12,099 nt of DNA from an uncultured Prevotellaceae bacterium (lineage in GTDB: Bacteria; Bacteroidota; Bacteroidia; Bacteroidales; Bacteroidaceae). The stretch lies in NCBI GenBank assembly GCA_937891085.1, contig CALAEY010000126.1, positions 1 to 12,099 of the forward strand, in the 5' to 3' direction. The notes under the pieces are model-generated. The model was not told where the DNA came from. It did no database searches and saw only the letters and a program-made list of their open reading frames with translations. Positions 1 to 5,068 of this stretch are shown here, piece after piece. Within the stretch, counting starts at the first letter, position 1. Each line of letters begins with the position of its first letter. Position numbers and translations under genes: made by a program.

Positions 1-1
1 A

Positions 2-247
2 GGTACAACTTTTTGGGCAGACGAAAAAATCTACCTCTCAGTTTATGCGGTCATGTGGGTCTGTGTGGGTTGCCACGGAAAAATCCGGGTGCGCCGGGAT
101 GGAGCAACATCGGGTTCGCGTGTGAGATTTAAAAACGAGGTCACAGGATGCTATATAGACATCCATCGTCCACATCCTGGCAGTATCATGAAGGAGTGGA
201 TGGTGAAAACGATCTACCAGCATCTGAAAAATAATGGATTAATTTAA
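2..247 (+). CDS. hicA: HicA-type mRNA interferase toxin, partial or degraded at its N-terminus
   Basis: The C-terminal half (from about base 92) reads RRDGATSGSRVRF, then IDIHRPHPGSIMKEW and a final helix ending NNGLI. This is the usual end of a HicA toxin: a small double-stranded-RNA-binding-like fold that cleaves mRNA and is held inactive by HicB. The frame is open back to base 2, so the gene may start outside the window; an internal ATG at 53 would give 64 residues. The residues between 2 and 91 do not look like a HicA N-terminus in this frame. Frame 1 carries a more HicA-like stretch (SLCGHVG, about bases 40-60), so a frameshift or decay is possible. The position that is His in GSHH-type HicA proteins is Arg here (GSR); from memory this is common in Bacteroidetes relatives. 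hicB follows after 15 bases. The family call is firm; whether the toxin is intact is not. Confidence 0.7.
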   Translation, partial: GTTFWADEKIYLSVYAVMWVCVGCHGKIRVRRDGATSGSRVRFKNEVTGCYIDIHRPHPGSIMKEWMVKTIYQHLKNNGLI

Positions 248-250
248 CAA

Positions 251-256
251 AGGAGG
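251..256 (+). promoter_or_regulatory. Strong Shine-Dalgarno site of hicB
   Basis: AGGAGG lies 6 bases before the hicB ATG. It is the only textbook Shine-Dalgarno sequence I see in the window; the other starts have AT-rich or weak sites, as is usual in Bacteroidetes. A strong site on the antitoxin fits the need to make HicB in excess over HicA, and it may also mark the pair as acquired from elsewhere (inference). Confidence 0.75.
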
Positions 257-262
257 CAAGTT

Positions 263-610
263 ATGGACTATCTGGAATACAAAGGCTATAAGGGCAGTGT
301 AGAATACAGCAAAGAGGACAACTGCCTGTGTGGTAAAGTGCAGGGCATGAGCAAGGATCTCATTGCGTATGAAGGCCAGACACTTGATGAATTGCGCCGT
401 GACTTTGAAGCTGGTGTGGATAGCTATCTTGAAGGCTGTAAAGCCGATGGAATAGAGCCTGCTAAGCCTTATAGTGGTAAGTTGAATCTGCGAATGTCAT
501 CGGAATTGCATTCGCGTGTAGCTGCCTTTGTAGCCAATACGGGCACTACGATCAATGATTTTATCAACCGTGCCATTAGGGATGAATTGGACAAAGTTGC
601 AGCGTTGTAA
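263..610 (+). CDS. hicB: HicB family antitoxin
   Basis: A 115-residue antitoxin that should bind and neutralise HicA and repress its own operon. Residues 1-68 form the partial RNase H-like HicB domain (LEYKGYKGSVEY, then GKVQGM, and a helix with DELRRDFEAGVDSYL). Residues 71-109 look like a ribbon-helix-helix DNA-binding domain: KLNLRMSSELHSRVAAF, then NTGTTINDFINRAI. This layout is typical of HicB proteins with a DNA-binding tail. The ATG at 263 has an ideal AGGAGG site and lies 15 bases after hicA, so the two are one transcription unit. A hairpin terminator follows 10 bases after the stop. Family assignment is secure. Confidence 0.92.
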   Translation: MDYLEYKGYKGSVEYSKEDNCLCGKVQGMSKDLIAYEGQTLDELRRDFEAGVDSYLEGCKADGIEPAKPYSGKLNLRMSSELHSRVAAFVANTGTTINDFINRAIRDELDKVAAL

Positions 611-620
611 TAAACCCAAA

Positions 621-650
621 AAGGCAGGAGCACTCCTGCCTTCACTTTTC
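621..650 (+). terminator. Rho-independent terminator of hicAB
   Basis: AAGGCAGGAG (621-630) pairs perfectly with CTCCTGCCTT (633-642) around a two-base centre, giving a 10-bp GC-rich stem followed by CACTTTTC. It lies directly after hicB and closes the toxin-antitoxin unit. The U-tract is short and the 5' side is A-rich, so it could work on both strands. Confidence 0.8.
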
Positions 651-673
651 GTGAACTACATGCCGCAAAAAAT

Positions 674-687
674 AACTGTCAACTGTC
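674..687 (+). repeat. Two tandem copies of the heptamer AACTGTC
   Basis: AACTGTC occurs twice in a row (674-680, 681-687), followed by the degenerate ATTACTG. Alone this would be trivial. It is listed because three other 7-base tandem repeats lie in non-coding gaps of this window. Confidence 0.5.
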
Positions 688-773
688 ATTACTGTTTTTT
701 TTTGATGGCGCTAATGGGGATAGTTTTTTGCTCTTAACTAGGAAGATTTTTGCCGCTAACTAAAAGGGGGGGG

Positions 774-798
774 TGAGAATTGAGAATTATAGCTGCGC
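774..798 (+). repeat. Dispersed intergenic element, copy 1 (AATTGAG-AATTATA type)
   Basis: The 21 bases from 774 to 794 match 4976-4996 (after hisG) at 20 positions, and the match continues at 22 of 25 positions to 798/5000. Both copies contain heptamer units AATTGAG or AATTGAA followed by AATTATA and then GCT. Both lie in non-coding DNA. It is likely a small dispersed repeat of this genome; a genome-wide count is needed to confirm. Confidence 0.55.
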
Positions 799-929
799 TG
801 TGTGACTGCTTCGGGGCGTTTCGTGATGGTTGACATATTTTAACACTTGGGGAAGTGGCTGATATTTGGTGTGTTATTGAGAGCAGGGTGGGGCGGAATG
901 AAGAAAAATTTGGCGACTGCTATCCTCGT

Positions 930-963
930 GTTGTAACTTTGTGAAGTTATAATTGTATTTTTG
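930..963 (+). promoter_or_regulatory. Putative Bacteroidetes-type promoter of mutY
   Basis: TATTTTTG (956-963) matches the Bacteroidetes -7 consensus TAnnTTTG exactly. A GTTG (930-933) lies 22 bases upstream as a possible -33 box, slightly wide compared with the 20-base spacing of the ssb and his promoters here. The -7 box ends only 5 bases before the mutY ATG at 969, so transcription would begin at or next to the start codon. Confidence 0.5.
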
Positions 964-968
964 CACTG

Positions 969-2015
969 ATGAACGAATTTACACCAATCATAGAGCAGTG
1001 GTATGAGGCGCATAGGCGGGAATTGCCGTGGCGCGATACGAAGGACCCTTACAGGATTTGGGTGTCGGAGATCATTCTGCAGCAGACGCAAGTGAAGCAG
1101 GGATATGACTACTACCTGCGCTTCATAGAGCGATTCCCCGATGTGCAGACGCTGGCGGAGGCCGATGAGGATGAGGTGCTGAACTACTGGCAGGGATTGG
1201 GCTACTACTCCAGGGCACGGAACATGCATGCGGCGGCACAGAGCATGAACGGCACGTTCCCCACCACGTATGAAGGCGTTAGGGCGCTGAAGGGGGTAGG
1301 CGACTATACGGCTGCGGCCATCTGCTCATTCGCCTACGGAATGCCGCTCGCGGTGGTGGACGGCAACGTGTACAGGGTGCTGGCGCGCTATGCGGGGATA
1401 GACACACCGATAGACAGCACGGCGGGCGTGAAACTGTTCAGAGAGATGGCGGAGGAGTTCCTGGATAGGCAGCAGCCGGCGCTCTACAATCAAGCCATCA
1501 TGGACTTCGGGGCTCTGCAATGCACACCAGGACGTCCGCAGTGTGAGGCCTGTCCGCTGCAAGATACGTGCGCAGCCTTCAGAGAGGGCAGGGTGGAAGG
1601 GCTGCCCGTGAAGCAGCACAAGACGCAGCAGACCAACCGCTACTTTCACTACTTCCTCATCAGACAGGGCGACCATACCTACATCACGAAGCGGACGGGA
1701 AAGGATATCTGGAAGAATCTCTATGAGCTGCCGTTGGTGGAGACGGAGCGGCCGACGACAGATGATCCAACGGAGGTATTCTCACAGCTACGCAGCAGCA
1801 TCGGCACTACGGCTGAGCTGGACATCCGCCTCCTGAGACAAGGCGTGAAGCATGTGCTGAGCCACCGCATCATCTGGGCCGACTTCTATGAGGTGCGGGT
1901 GCCGGAAGATGCCGCACTGAGCCTCGGGGATAAGTACTTGAAGGTGAGTCTTAAGGCCTTGGATGACTATGCGTTTCCTGTCTTGGTGAATAACTTTTTG
2001 AGGAAATACTTGTGA
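969..2015 (+). CDS. mutY: A/G-specific adenine glycosylase MutY
   Basis: Base-excision repair enzyme that removes adenine mispaired with 8-oxoguanine. Its 348 residues are the usual length. Visible features in order: LPWR at 19-22; SEIILQQTQV with the catalytic Glu34; the helix-hairpin-helix LKGVGDYTAAAI at 107-118; VVDGNVYRV with the catalytic Asp131; and a [4Fe-4S] cluster of Cys185, Cys192, Cys195 and Cys201 (C-x6-C-x2-C-x5-C). A NUDIX-like C-terminal domain (about 220-348) should recognise 8-oxoG. The ATG at 969 starts just before the conserved N-terminal helix, and no better start exists. The gene probably has its own promoter; ssb and gldE follow, an arrangement common in Bacteroidetes. 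The call is secure. Confidence 0.97.
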   Translation: MNEFTPIIEQWYEAHRRELPWRDTKDPYRIWVSEIILQQTQVKQGYDYYLRFIERFPDVQTLAEADEDEVLNYWQGLGYYSRARNMHAAAQSMNGTFPTTYEGVRALKGVGDYTAAAICSFAYGMPLAVVDGNVYRVLARYAGIDTPIDSTAGVKLFREMAEEFLDRQQPALYNQAIMDFGALQCTPGRPQCEACPLQDTCAAFREGRVEGLPVKQHKTQQTNRYFHYFLIRQGDHTYITKRTGKDIWKNLYELPLVETERPTTDDPTEVFSQLRSSIGTTAELDIRLLRQGVKHVLSHRIIWADFYEVRVPEDAALSLGDKYLKVSLKALDDYAFPVLVNNFLRKYL

Positions 2016-2020
2016 AAAAG

Positions 2021-2051
2021 TTGCACGATATATGATTTATATGTAATTTTG
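2021..2051 (+). promoter_or_regulatory. Promoter of ssb
   Basis: TTG (2021-2023), 20 bases, then TAATTTTG (2044-2051), an exact TAnnTTTG -7 box. Transcription should start near 2056, leaving a leader of about 28 bases before the ssb ATG at 2084. The geometry is the same as at the his promoter. Confidence 0.65.
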
Positions 2052-2083
2052 TGACATCATTTTTAAGATAACAAAACAGACAG

Positions 2084-2512
2084 ATGAATAAAGCTATTTT
2101 AATCGGAAATGTGGGCGCTGACCCCGAAGTAAGATATTTTGAAGGTGGACGTGCAGTGGCTCAGGTACGCCTGGCTACCACGGAGCGCGGCTATACGCTG
2201 CAGAACGGCACGCAGGTGCCCGACCGCACAGAGTGGCACCGTGTGGTGATGCGCAACGCCCTCGCAGAAGTTGTGGAGAAATACGTACACAAAGGCGACA
2301 AACTCTATGTGGAAGGCAAGATCTTCACCCGTACCTATGATGATCAGGCTGGCGTGAAGCGCTATGTGACCGAGATCTATGTGGACAACATGGAGATGCT
2401 CTCACCGAAGCAGCAGAATGCGCCTACGGCTGCTCCTGCAGCACCGGCTCCTGCGCCTGCTCAGCCTTCTGTGGCACCACAAGCCGATGATAACGGCGGC
2501 CTGCCATTTTAA
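2084..2512 (+). CDS. ssb: Single-stranded DNA-binding protein
   Basis: A 142-residue SSB that coats single-stranded DNA during replication, repair and recombination. Residues 1-112 form the OB fold, starting MNKAILIGNVGADPEVRY and including the RTEWHRVVM strand and KGDKLYVEGKI. Residues 113-134 are a disordered Ala/Pro-rich linker, and the protein ends in the acidic tip DDNGGLPF that recruits partner proteins. Length and layout are normal. It has its own promoter 33 bases upstream and is followed after 22 bases by gldE, which is probably co-transcribed. The call is secure. Confidence 0.97.
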   Translation: MNKAILIGNVGADPEVRYFEGGRAVAQVRLATTERGYTLQNGTQVPDRTEWHRVVMRNALAEVVEKYVHKGDKLYVEGKIFTRTYDDQAGVKRYVTEIYVDNMEMLSPKQQNAPTAAPAAPAPAPAQPSVAPQADDNGGLPF

Positions 2513-2534
2513 GTCGAACTAAACGCTGCAGATT

Positions 2535-3878
2535 TTGGATACAGAAGCTTTTTTATGCCTCTCGGCAATTCTTTTCGACGGCTTTACCATTCATACGCCC
2601 ACGGCTCCGGCTCTGGTGGCCATAGTCTGTGCGGCTGTACTTCTGCTGGCTTCTGGCTTCGCCTCGGGTTCTGAGATAGCCTTCTTCTCACTCTCGCATG
2701 CCGACCTCAACACGATAGAGGAGGGGAAGACGGCATCTGACGAACGCATTCGCAGCTTGCTGGCTGATAAGGAGCGGCTGCTGGCTACCATATTGATCAC
2801 CAACAACTTCGTGAACGTGACCATCATCATGCTGTGCAACTATTTCTTCATGACGGTGTTCACCTTCCTCTCTCCACTGGCGGAGTTTGTCATCATCACG
2901 GTGATACTGACCTTCGTCCTGCTGCTGTTTGGTGAGATACTTCCTAAGATACTGGCGGCGCAGAAGACGCTGGCTTTCTGTAGGTTTGCTTCCTCCGGAC
3001 TGGTGTTCTGCCGCAAGGTGTTCAGCCCTGTTTCTTCCATACTGGTGAACTCTACATCGTTTCTCAGCAAGTATTTCGAGCCTAAGGGGCACAACATCTC
3101 GGTGGACGAGCTCTCGCATGCCCTGGAGCTGACGGACAAGAAGGAACTGACGGAGGAGAGCAGCATACTGAAGGGCATCATCCGCTTCGGCGGGGAGACG
3201 GCCAAGGAGGTGATGACATCGCGCATGGATATGGTGACGCTGGACAACCGCACCCCTTATAAGGACGTGCTGAAGTGCATCGTGGAGAACGCCTACTCAC
3301 GCATCCCTATCTATCAGGGCGACGCGGATAATATAAAAGGTATCCTTTACATCAAGGACCTGCTGCCGCATCTGAACAAGGGCGACAACTTCCGCTGGCA
3401 GTCGCTGGTGCGTCCGGCTTACTTCGTGCCAGAGACCAAGATGATAGACGACTTGCTGCATGAATTCCAGCAGAACCGCGTGCACATAGCCATCGTGGTG
3501 GATGAGTTCGGCGGCACTTCCGGACTGGTGACGATGGAAGACATCATAGAGGAGATAGTGGGAGAGATACGCGACGAGTATGACGAGGAGGAGCGCACCT
3601 GCTGGCAGATAGACGACCATACGTGGGTCTTTGAGGCTAAGACGCTGCTCACCGATTTCTATAAGGTCACAAAGCTCGATGAGGAGGCCTTTGCCGATGT
3701 GGAGGGAGAGGCCGACACCATAGGCGGACTGCTGCTGGAGATCAAGGGCGACTTCCCCGTGCGCCATGAGAAGGTGACCTTCCAGGACTACGTCTTCGAG
3801 GTGCTGGCCGTGGATCAGCGACGCATCCTGAAGGTGAAGTTCTCCATCGCCTCTCCGCATGCCAAGGCATCTGAGTAA
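2535..3878 (+). CDS. gldE: GldE-like DUF21/CBS/CorC membrane protein
   Basis: A 447-residue inner-membrane protein of the CNNM/CorC (hemolysin C-like) family; GldE is the Bacteroidetes branch named for its link to gliding, but it also occurs in non-motile gut species, where its role may be ion transport. Visible: hydrophobic segments at about 24-44, 87-110 and 115-135 forming the DUF21 domain (GSEIAFFSLS at 45-54); a CBS pair at about 225-345 with SRIPIY and VVDEFGGTSGLVTMEDIIEE; and a CorC_HlyC domain at about 355-437 (DTIGGLLLE). The start is TTG at 2535: the only other in-frame candidates after the stop at 2520 are CTG and ATT, and the sequence right after the TTG already looks like the family's N-terminus. 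It sits 22 bases after ssb. Family is certain, exact function is not. Confidence 0.9.
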   Translation: MDTEAFLCLSAILFDGFTIHTPTAPALVAIVCAAVLLLASGFASGSEIAFFSLSHADLNTIEEGKTASDERIRSLLADKERLLATILITNNFVNVTIIMLCNYFFMTVFTFLSPLAEFVIITVILTFVLLLFGEILPKILAAQKTLAFCRFASSGLVFCRKVFSPVSSILVNSTSFLSKYFEPKGHNISVDELSHALELTDKKELTEESSILKGIIRFGGETAKEVMTSRMDMVTLDNRTPYKDVLKCIVENAYSRIPIYQGDADNIKGILYIKDLLPHLNKGDNFRWQSLVRPAYFVPETKMIDDLLHEFQQNRVHIAIVVDEFGGTSGLVTMEDIIEEIVGEIRDEYDEEERTCWQIDDHTWVFEAKTLLTDFYKVTKLDEEAFADVEGEADTIGGLLLEIKGDFPVRHEKVTFQDYVFEVLAVDQRRILKVKFSIASPHAKASE

Positions 3879-3889
3879 TATTTATAGCA

Positions 3890-3905
3890 GAATTGTTGTC
3901 AATTC
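3890..3905. repeat. Perfect dyad overlapping the his -33 box
   Basis: GAATTG (3890-3895) and CAATTC (3900-3905) are perfect inverted repeats around TTGT. The centre contains the TTG proposed as the -33 box of the his promoter. It could be an operator. It is a poor terminator for gldE because no T-run follows. Confidence 0.4.
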
Positions 3906-3926
3906 ATAAAATAATTACTACATTTG
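3896..3926 (+). promoter_or_regulatory. Promoter of the histidine operon
   Basis: TTG (3896-3898), 20 bases, then TACATTTG (3919-3926), an exact TAnnTTTG -7 box. The predicted start is near 3932, about 24 bases before the leader-peptide ATG. The spacing equals that of the ssb promoter, which supports both. Confidence 0.7.
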
Positions 3927-3955
3927 CAGCCGAAATGTAATTAAAGAGAGCAAAA

Positions 3956-4006
3956 ATGAGATTTATTGCAACATACTACCTCCATCACCATCATCTCGTC
4001 GATTAG
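3956..4006 (+). CDS. hisL: Histidine operon leader peptide (four consecutive His codons)
   Basis: A 16-codon open frame: MRFIATYYLHHHHLVD, then TAG. Codons 10-13 (3983-3994) are CAT CAC CAT CAT. It lies between the his promoter and the hisG gene, about 100 bases upstream of hisG, and is followed by a terminator hairpin. This is the hallmark of a translation-mediated attenuator: ribosome stalling on His codons when charged tRNA-His is scarce controls the fold of the RNA downstream. A weak purine-rich site (AGAGAG) precedes the ATG. The peptide itself probably has no function beyond being translated. I found it by reading the leader directly; it is too short for ordinary gene calling. Confidence 0.88.
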   Translation: MRFIATYYLHHHHLVD

Positions 4007-4089
4007 TATCGGTGGGCATAGAGGTGTATGTGCAGAGAAAACCATAGACAGAGAGGCTTACCGAATAAGTTTGGTAAGCCTCATGTTTT
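3995..4089 (+). promoter_or_regulatory. His attenuator: switch between antiterminator and terminator
   Basis: Three exclusive pairings can be drawn by hand. 1:2 pairs 3995-4003 with 4008-4016 (9 pairs, three of them G-U), with the leader stop codon in the four-base loop. 2:3 pairs 4009-4017 with 4056-4064 (9 pairs, two G-U). 3:4 pairs 4053-4062 with 4073-4082 (10 Watson-Crick pairs) and is the terminator. A ribosome stalled on the His codons (3983-3994) would cover segment 1, free segment 2 to pair with 3, and so prevent the terminator. A ribosome reaching the stop codon would cover 1 and 2 and allow termination. The logic is that of enteric his and trp attenuators. Confidence 0.75.
4053..4089 (+). 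terminator. Intrinsic terminator of the his attenuator
   Basis: GAGGCTTACC (4053-4062) pairs perfectly with GGTAAGCCTC (4073-4082) around a 10-base loop, followed by ATGTTTT. The run of U is short, so termination may be partial, as suits an attenuator. It ends 17 bases before the hisG ATG. Confidence 0.8.
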
Positions 4090-4106
4090 ATAAATAAGTA
4101 AGATAT

Positions 4107-4961
4107 ATGTTACGCATTGCTGTTCAATCCAAAGGACGTCTGTATGACGAAACCATGTCCTTCCTCTCTGAGTCGGACATCAAACTGAGTGCCACGAAGC
4201 AGCGCACACTGCTCGTGGAATCTACCAACTTCCCGCTGGAGGTGCTCTATCTCCGTGACGATGACATCCCGCAGACCGTGGCTTCTGGTGTGGCAGACAT
4301 CGGCATCGTGGGAGAGAATGAGTTCGTGGAGCGTGATGAAGACGCGGTGATTATCAAGCGACTGGGTTTCAGCAAGTGCCGTCTGTCGCTCGCCATCCCG
4401 AAGGATGAAGAATATACGGGCGTGAAGTGGTTTGAAGGCAAGAAGATAGCCACCAGCTATCCGCACATTCTGAAGCGCTTCTTGGCAGAGAATGGTGTGA
4501 ATGCGTCTATCCATGTGATCAACGGCTCTGTGGAGATCTCTCCGGGCATCGGACTGTCTGACGCCATCTTCGACATCGTGAGCTCTGGCTCTACGCTGGT
4601 GAGCAACCGTCTGCGTGAGGTGGAAGTGGTGATGAAGTCGGAAGCGCTGCTGATAGGAAACAAGAACATCAGTGCCGAGAAGCAGGAGGTGCTGGACGAA
4701 CTGCTGTTCCGCATGAATGCGGTGAAACTGGCAGAGGACAAGAAATATGTGCTGATGAATGCGCCGAAGGACAAGGTGGATGAGATCGTCTCTGTATTGC
4801 CTGGCATCAAGAGTCCGACGGTGATGCCACTAGCACAGGAGGGTTGGTGCTCCGTGCATACGGTGCTGGATCAGAAGCGTTTCTGGGAGATCATCGGGAA
4901 GCTGAAGGCGCTCGGTGCTCAAGGCATCTTGGTGCTTCCGATAGAGAAAATGATTGTTTAG
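4107..4961 (+). CDS. hisG: ATP phosphoribosyltransferase (long form)
   Basis: First, committed step of histidine synthesis: ATP plus PRPP gives phosphoribosyl-ATP. The 284 residues are the long, HisZ-independent form. Visible: MLRIAVQSKGRL at the start; SGVADIGIVGEN at 60-71; GSVEISPGIGLSDAIFDIVSSGSTL at 140-164, containing the PRPP-binding loop; and a C-terminal regulatory HisG_C domain from about 210 (KKYVLMNAP to LPIEKMIV), where histidine usually binds for feedback inhibition. It is the first structural gene after the attenuator, so it should be controlled both by attenuation and by product inhibition. hisDC follows after 107 bases of repeat-filled spacer. The call is secure. Confidence 0.97.
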   Translation: MLRIAVQSKGRLYDETMSFLSESDIKLSATKQRTLLVESTNFPLEVLYLRDDDIPQTVASGVADIGIVGENEFVERDEDAVIIKRLGFSKCRLSLAIPKDEEYTGVKWFEGKKIATSYPHILKRFLAENGVNASIHVINGSVEISPGIGLSDAIFDIVSSGSTLVSNRLREVEVVMKSEALLIGNKNISAEKQEVLDELLFRMNAVKLAEDKKYVLMNAPKDKVDEIVSVLPGIKSPTVMPLAQEGWCSVHTVLDQKRFWEIIGKLKALGAQGILVLPIEKMIV

Positions 4962-4965
4962 TTAA

Positions 4966-4993
4966 AATTGAGAATTGAGAATTGAAAATTATA
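4966..4993 (+). repeat. Heptamer tandem repeat AATTGAG, four units
   Basis: AATTGAG (4966-4972), AATTGAG (4973-4979), AATTGAA (4980-4986), AATTATA (4987-4993): four contiguous 7-base units just after hisG. The second half matches the element at 774-798. Each of the first three units contains TGA, so translation running past hisG is stopped in any frame. Confidence 0.8.
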
Positions 4994-5025
4994 GCTATGC
5001 AGGATTCCTGACAGAAAGCTTATGT

Positions 5026-5067
5026 CATAATTTATAATTCATAATTCATAATTTATAATTCATAATT
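5026..5067 (+). repeat. Heptamer tandem repeat CATAATT/TATAATT, six units
   Basis: Six contiguous 7-base units: CATAATT, TATAATT, CATAATT, CATAATT, TATAATT, CATAATT. The array ends one base before the hisDC ATG, so it occupies the whole ribosome-binding region of that gene. There is no Shine-Dalgarno sequence; the AT-rich, unstructured repeat may itself serve as the translation entry region (inference). Confidence 0.85.
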
Positions 5068-5068
5068 T

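Larger units (their letters stand above)
651..955. other. Non-coding stretch between hicAB and mutY
   Basis: About 300 bases with no convincing gene. It holds two copies of AACTGTC (674-687), a nine-T run (695-703), three imperfect copies of a T-run followed by a sequence like GCcgCTAAct (695-714, 724-740, 747-761), an eight-G run (766-773), and a short AATTGAG/AATTATA element (778-791) that recurs after hisG. From about 800 to 930 I see nothing I can name. Open frames crossing here have no recognisable family or start context. Confidence 0.6.

Noticed and set aside
555..737. Small open frame across the hicB end and its terminator
   Set aside because: It overlaps hicB out of frame and runs through the terminator hairpin and T-run; no ribosome-binding site or family.
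840..1229. Minus-strand open frame across the mutY start
   Set aside because: It overlaps the conserved MutY N-terminus, including the catalytic Glu codon, and its translation matches no family I recognise.
3890..3926. Terminator for gldE at the GAATTG/CAATTC dyad
   Set aside because: The stem is AT-rich and is not followed by a T-run. I see no good terminator for gldE; some read-through into the his leader is possible.
3983..3994. Polyhistidine tag or vector sequence
   Set aside because: The His codons lie in a natural leader frame with promoter and attenuator pairings around them; there is no cloning site or vector context.
5000..5010. CAGGATTCCTG palindrome as terminator between hisG and hisDC
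   Set aside because: The stem is only 5 pairs around one base and no T-run follows; the downstream his genes need read-through.
5026..5067. CRISPR array
   Set aside because: The units are 7 bases with no spacers between them, and no cas genes are present.
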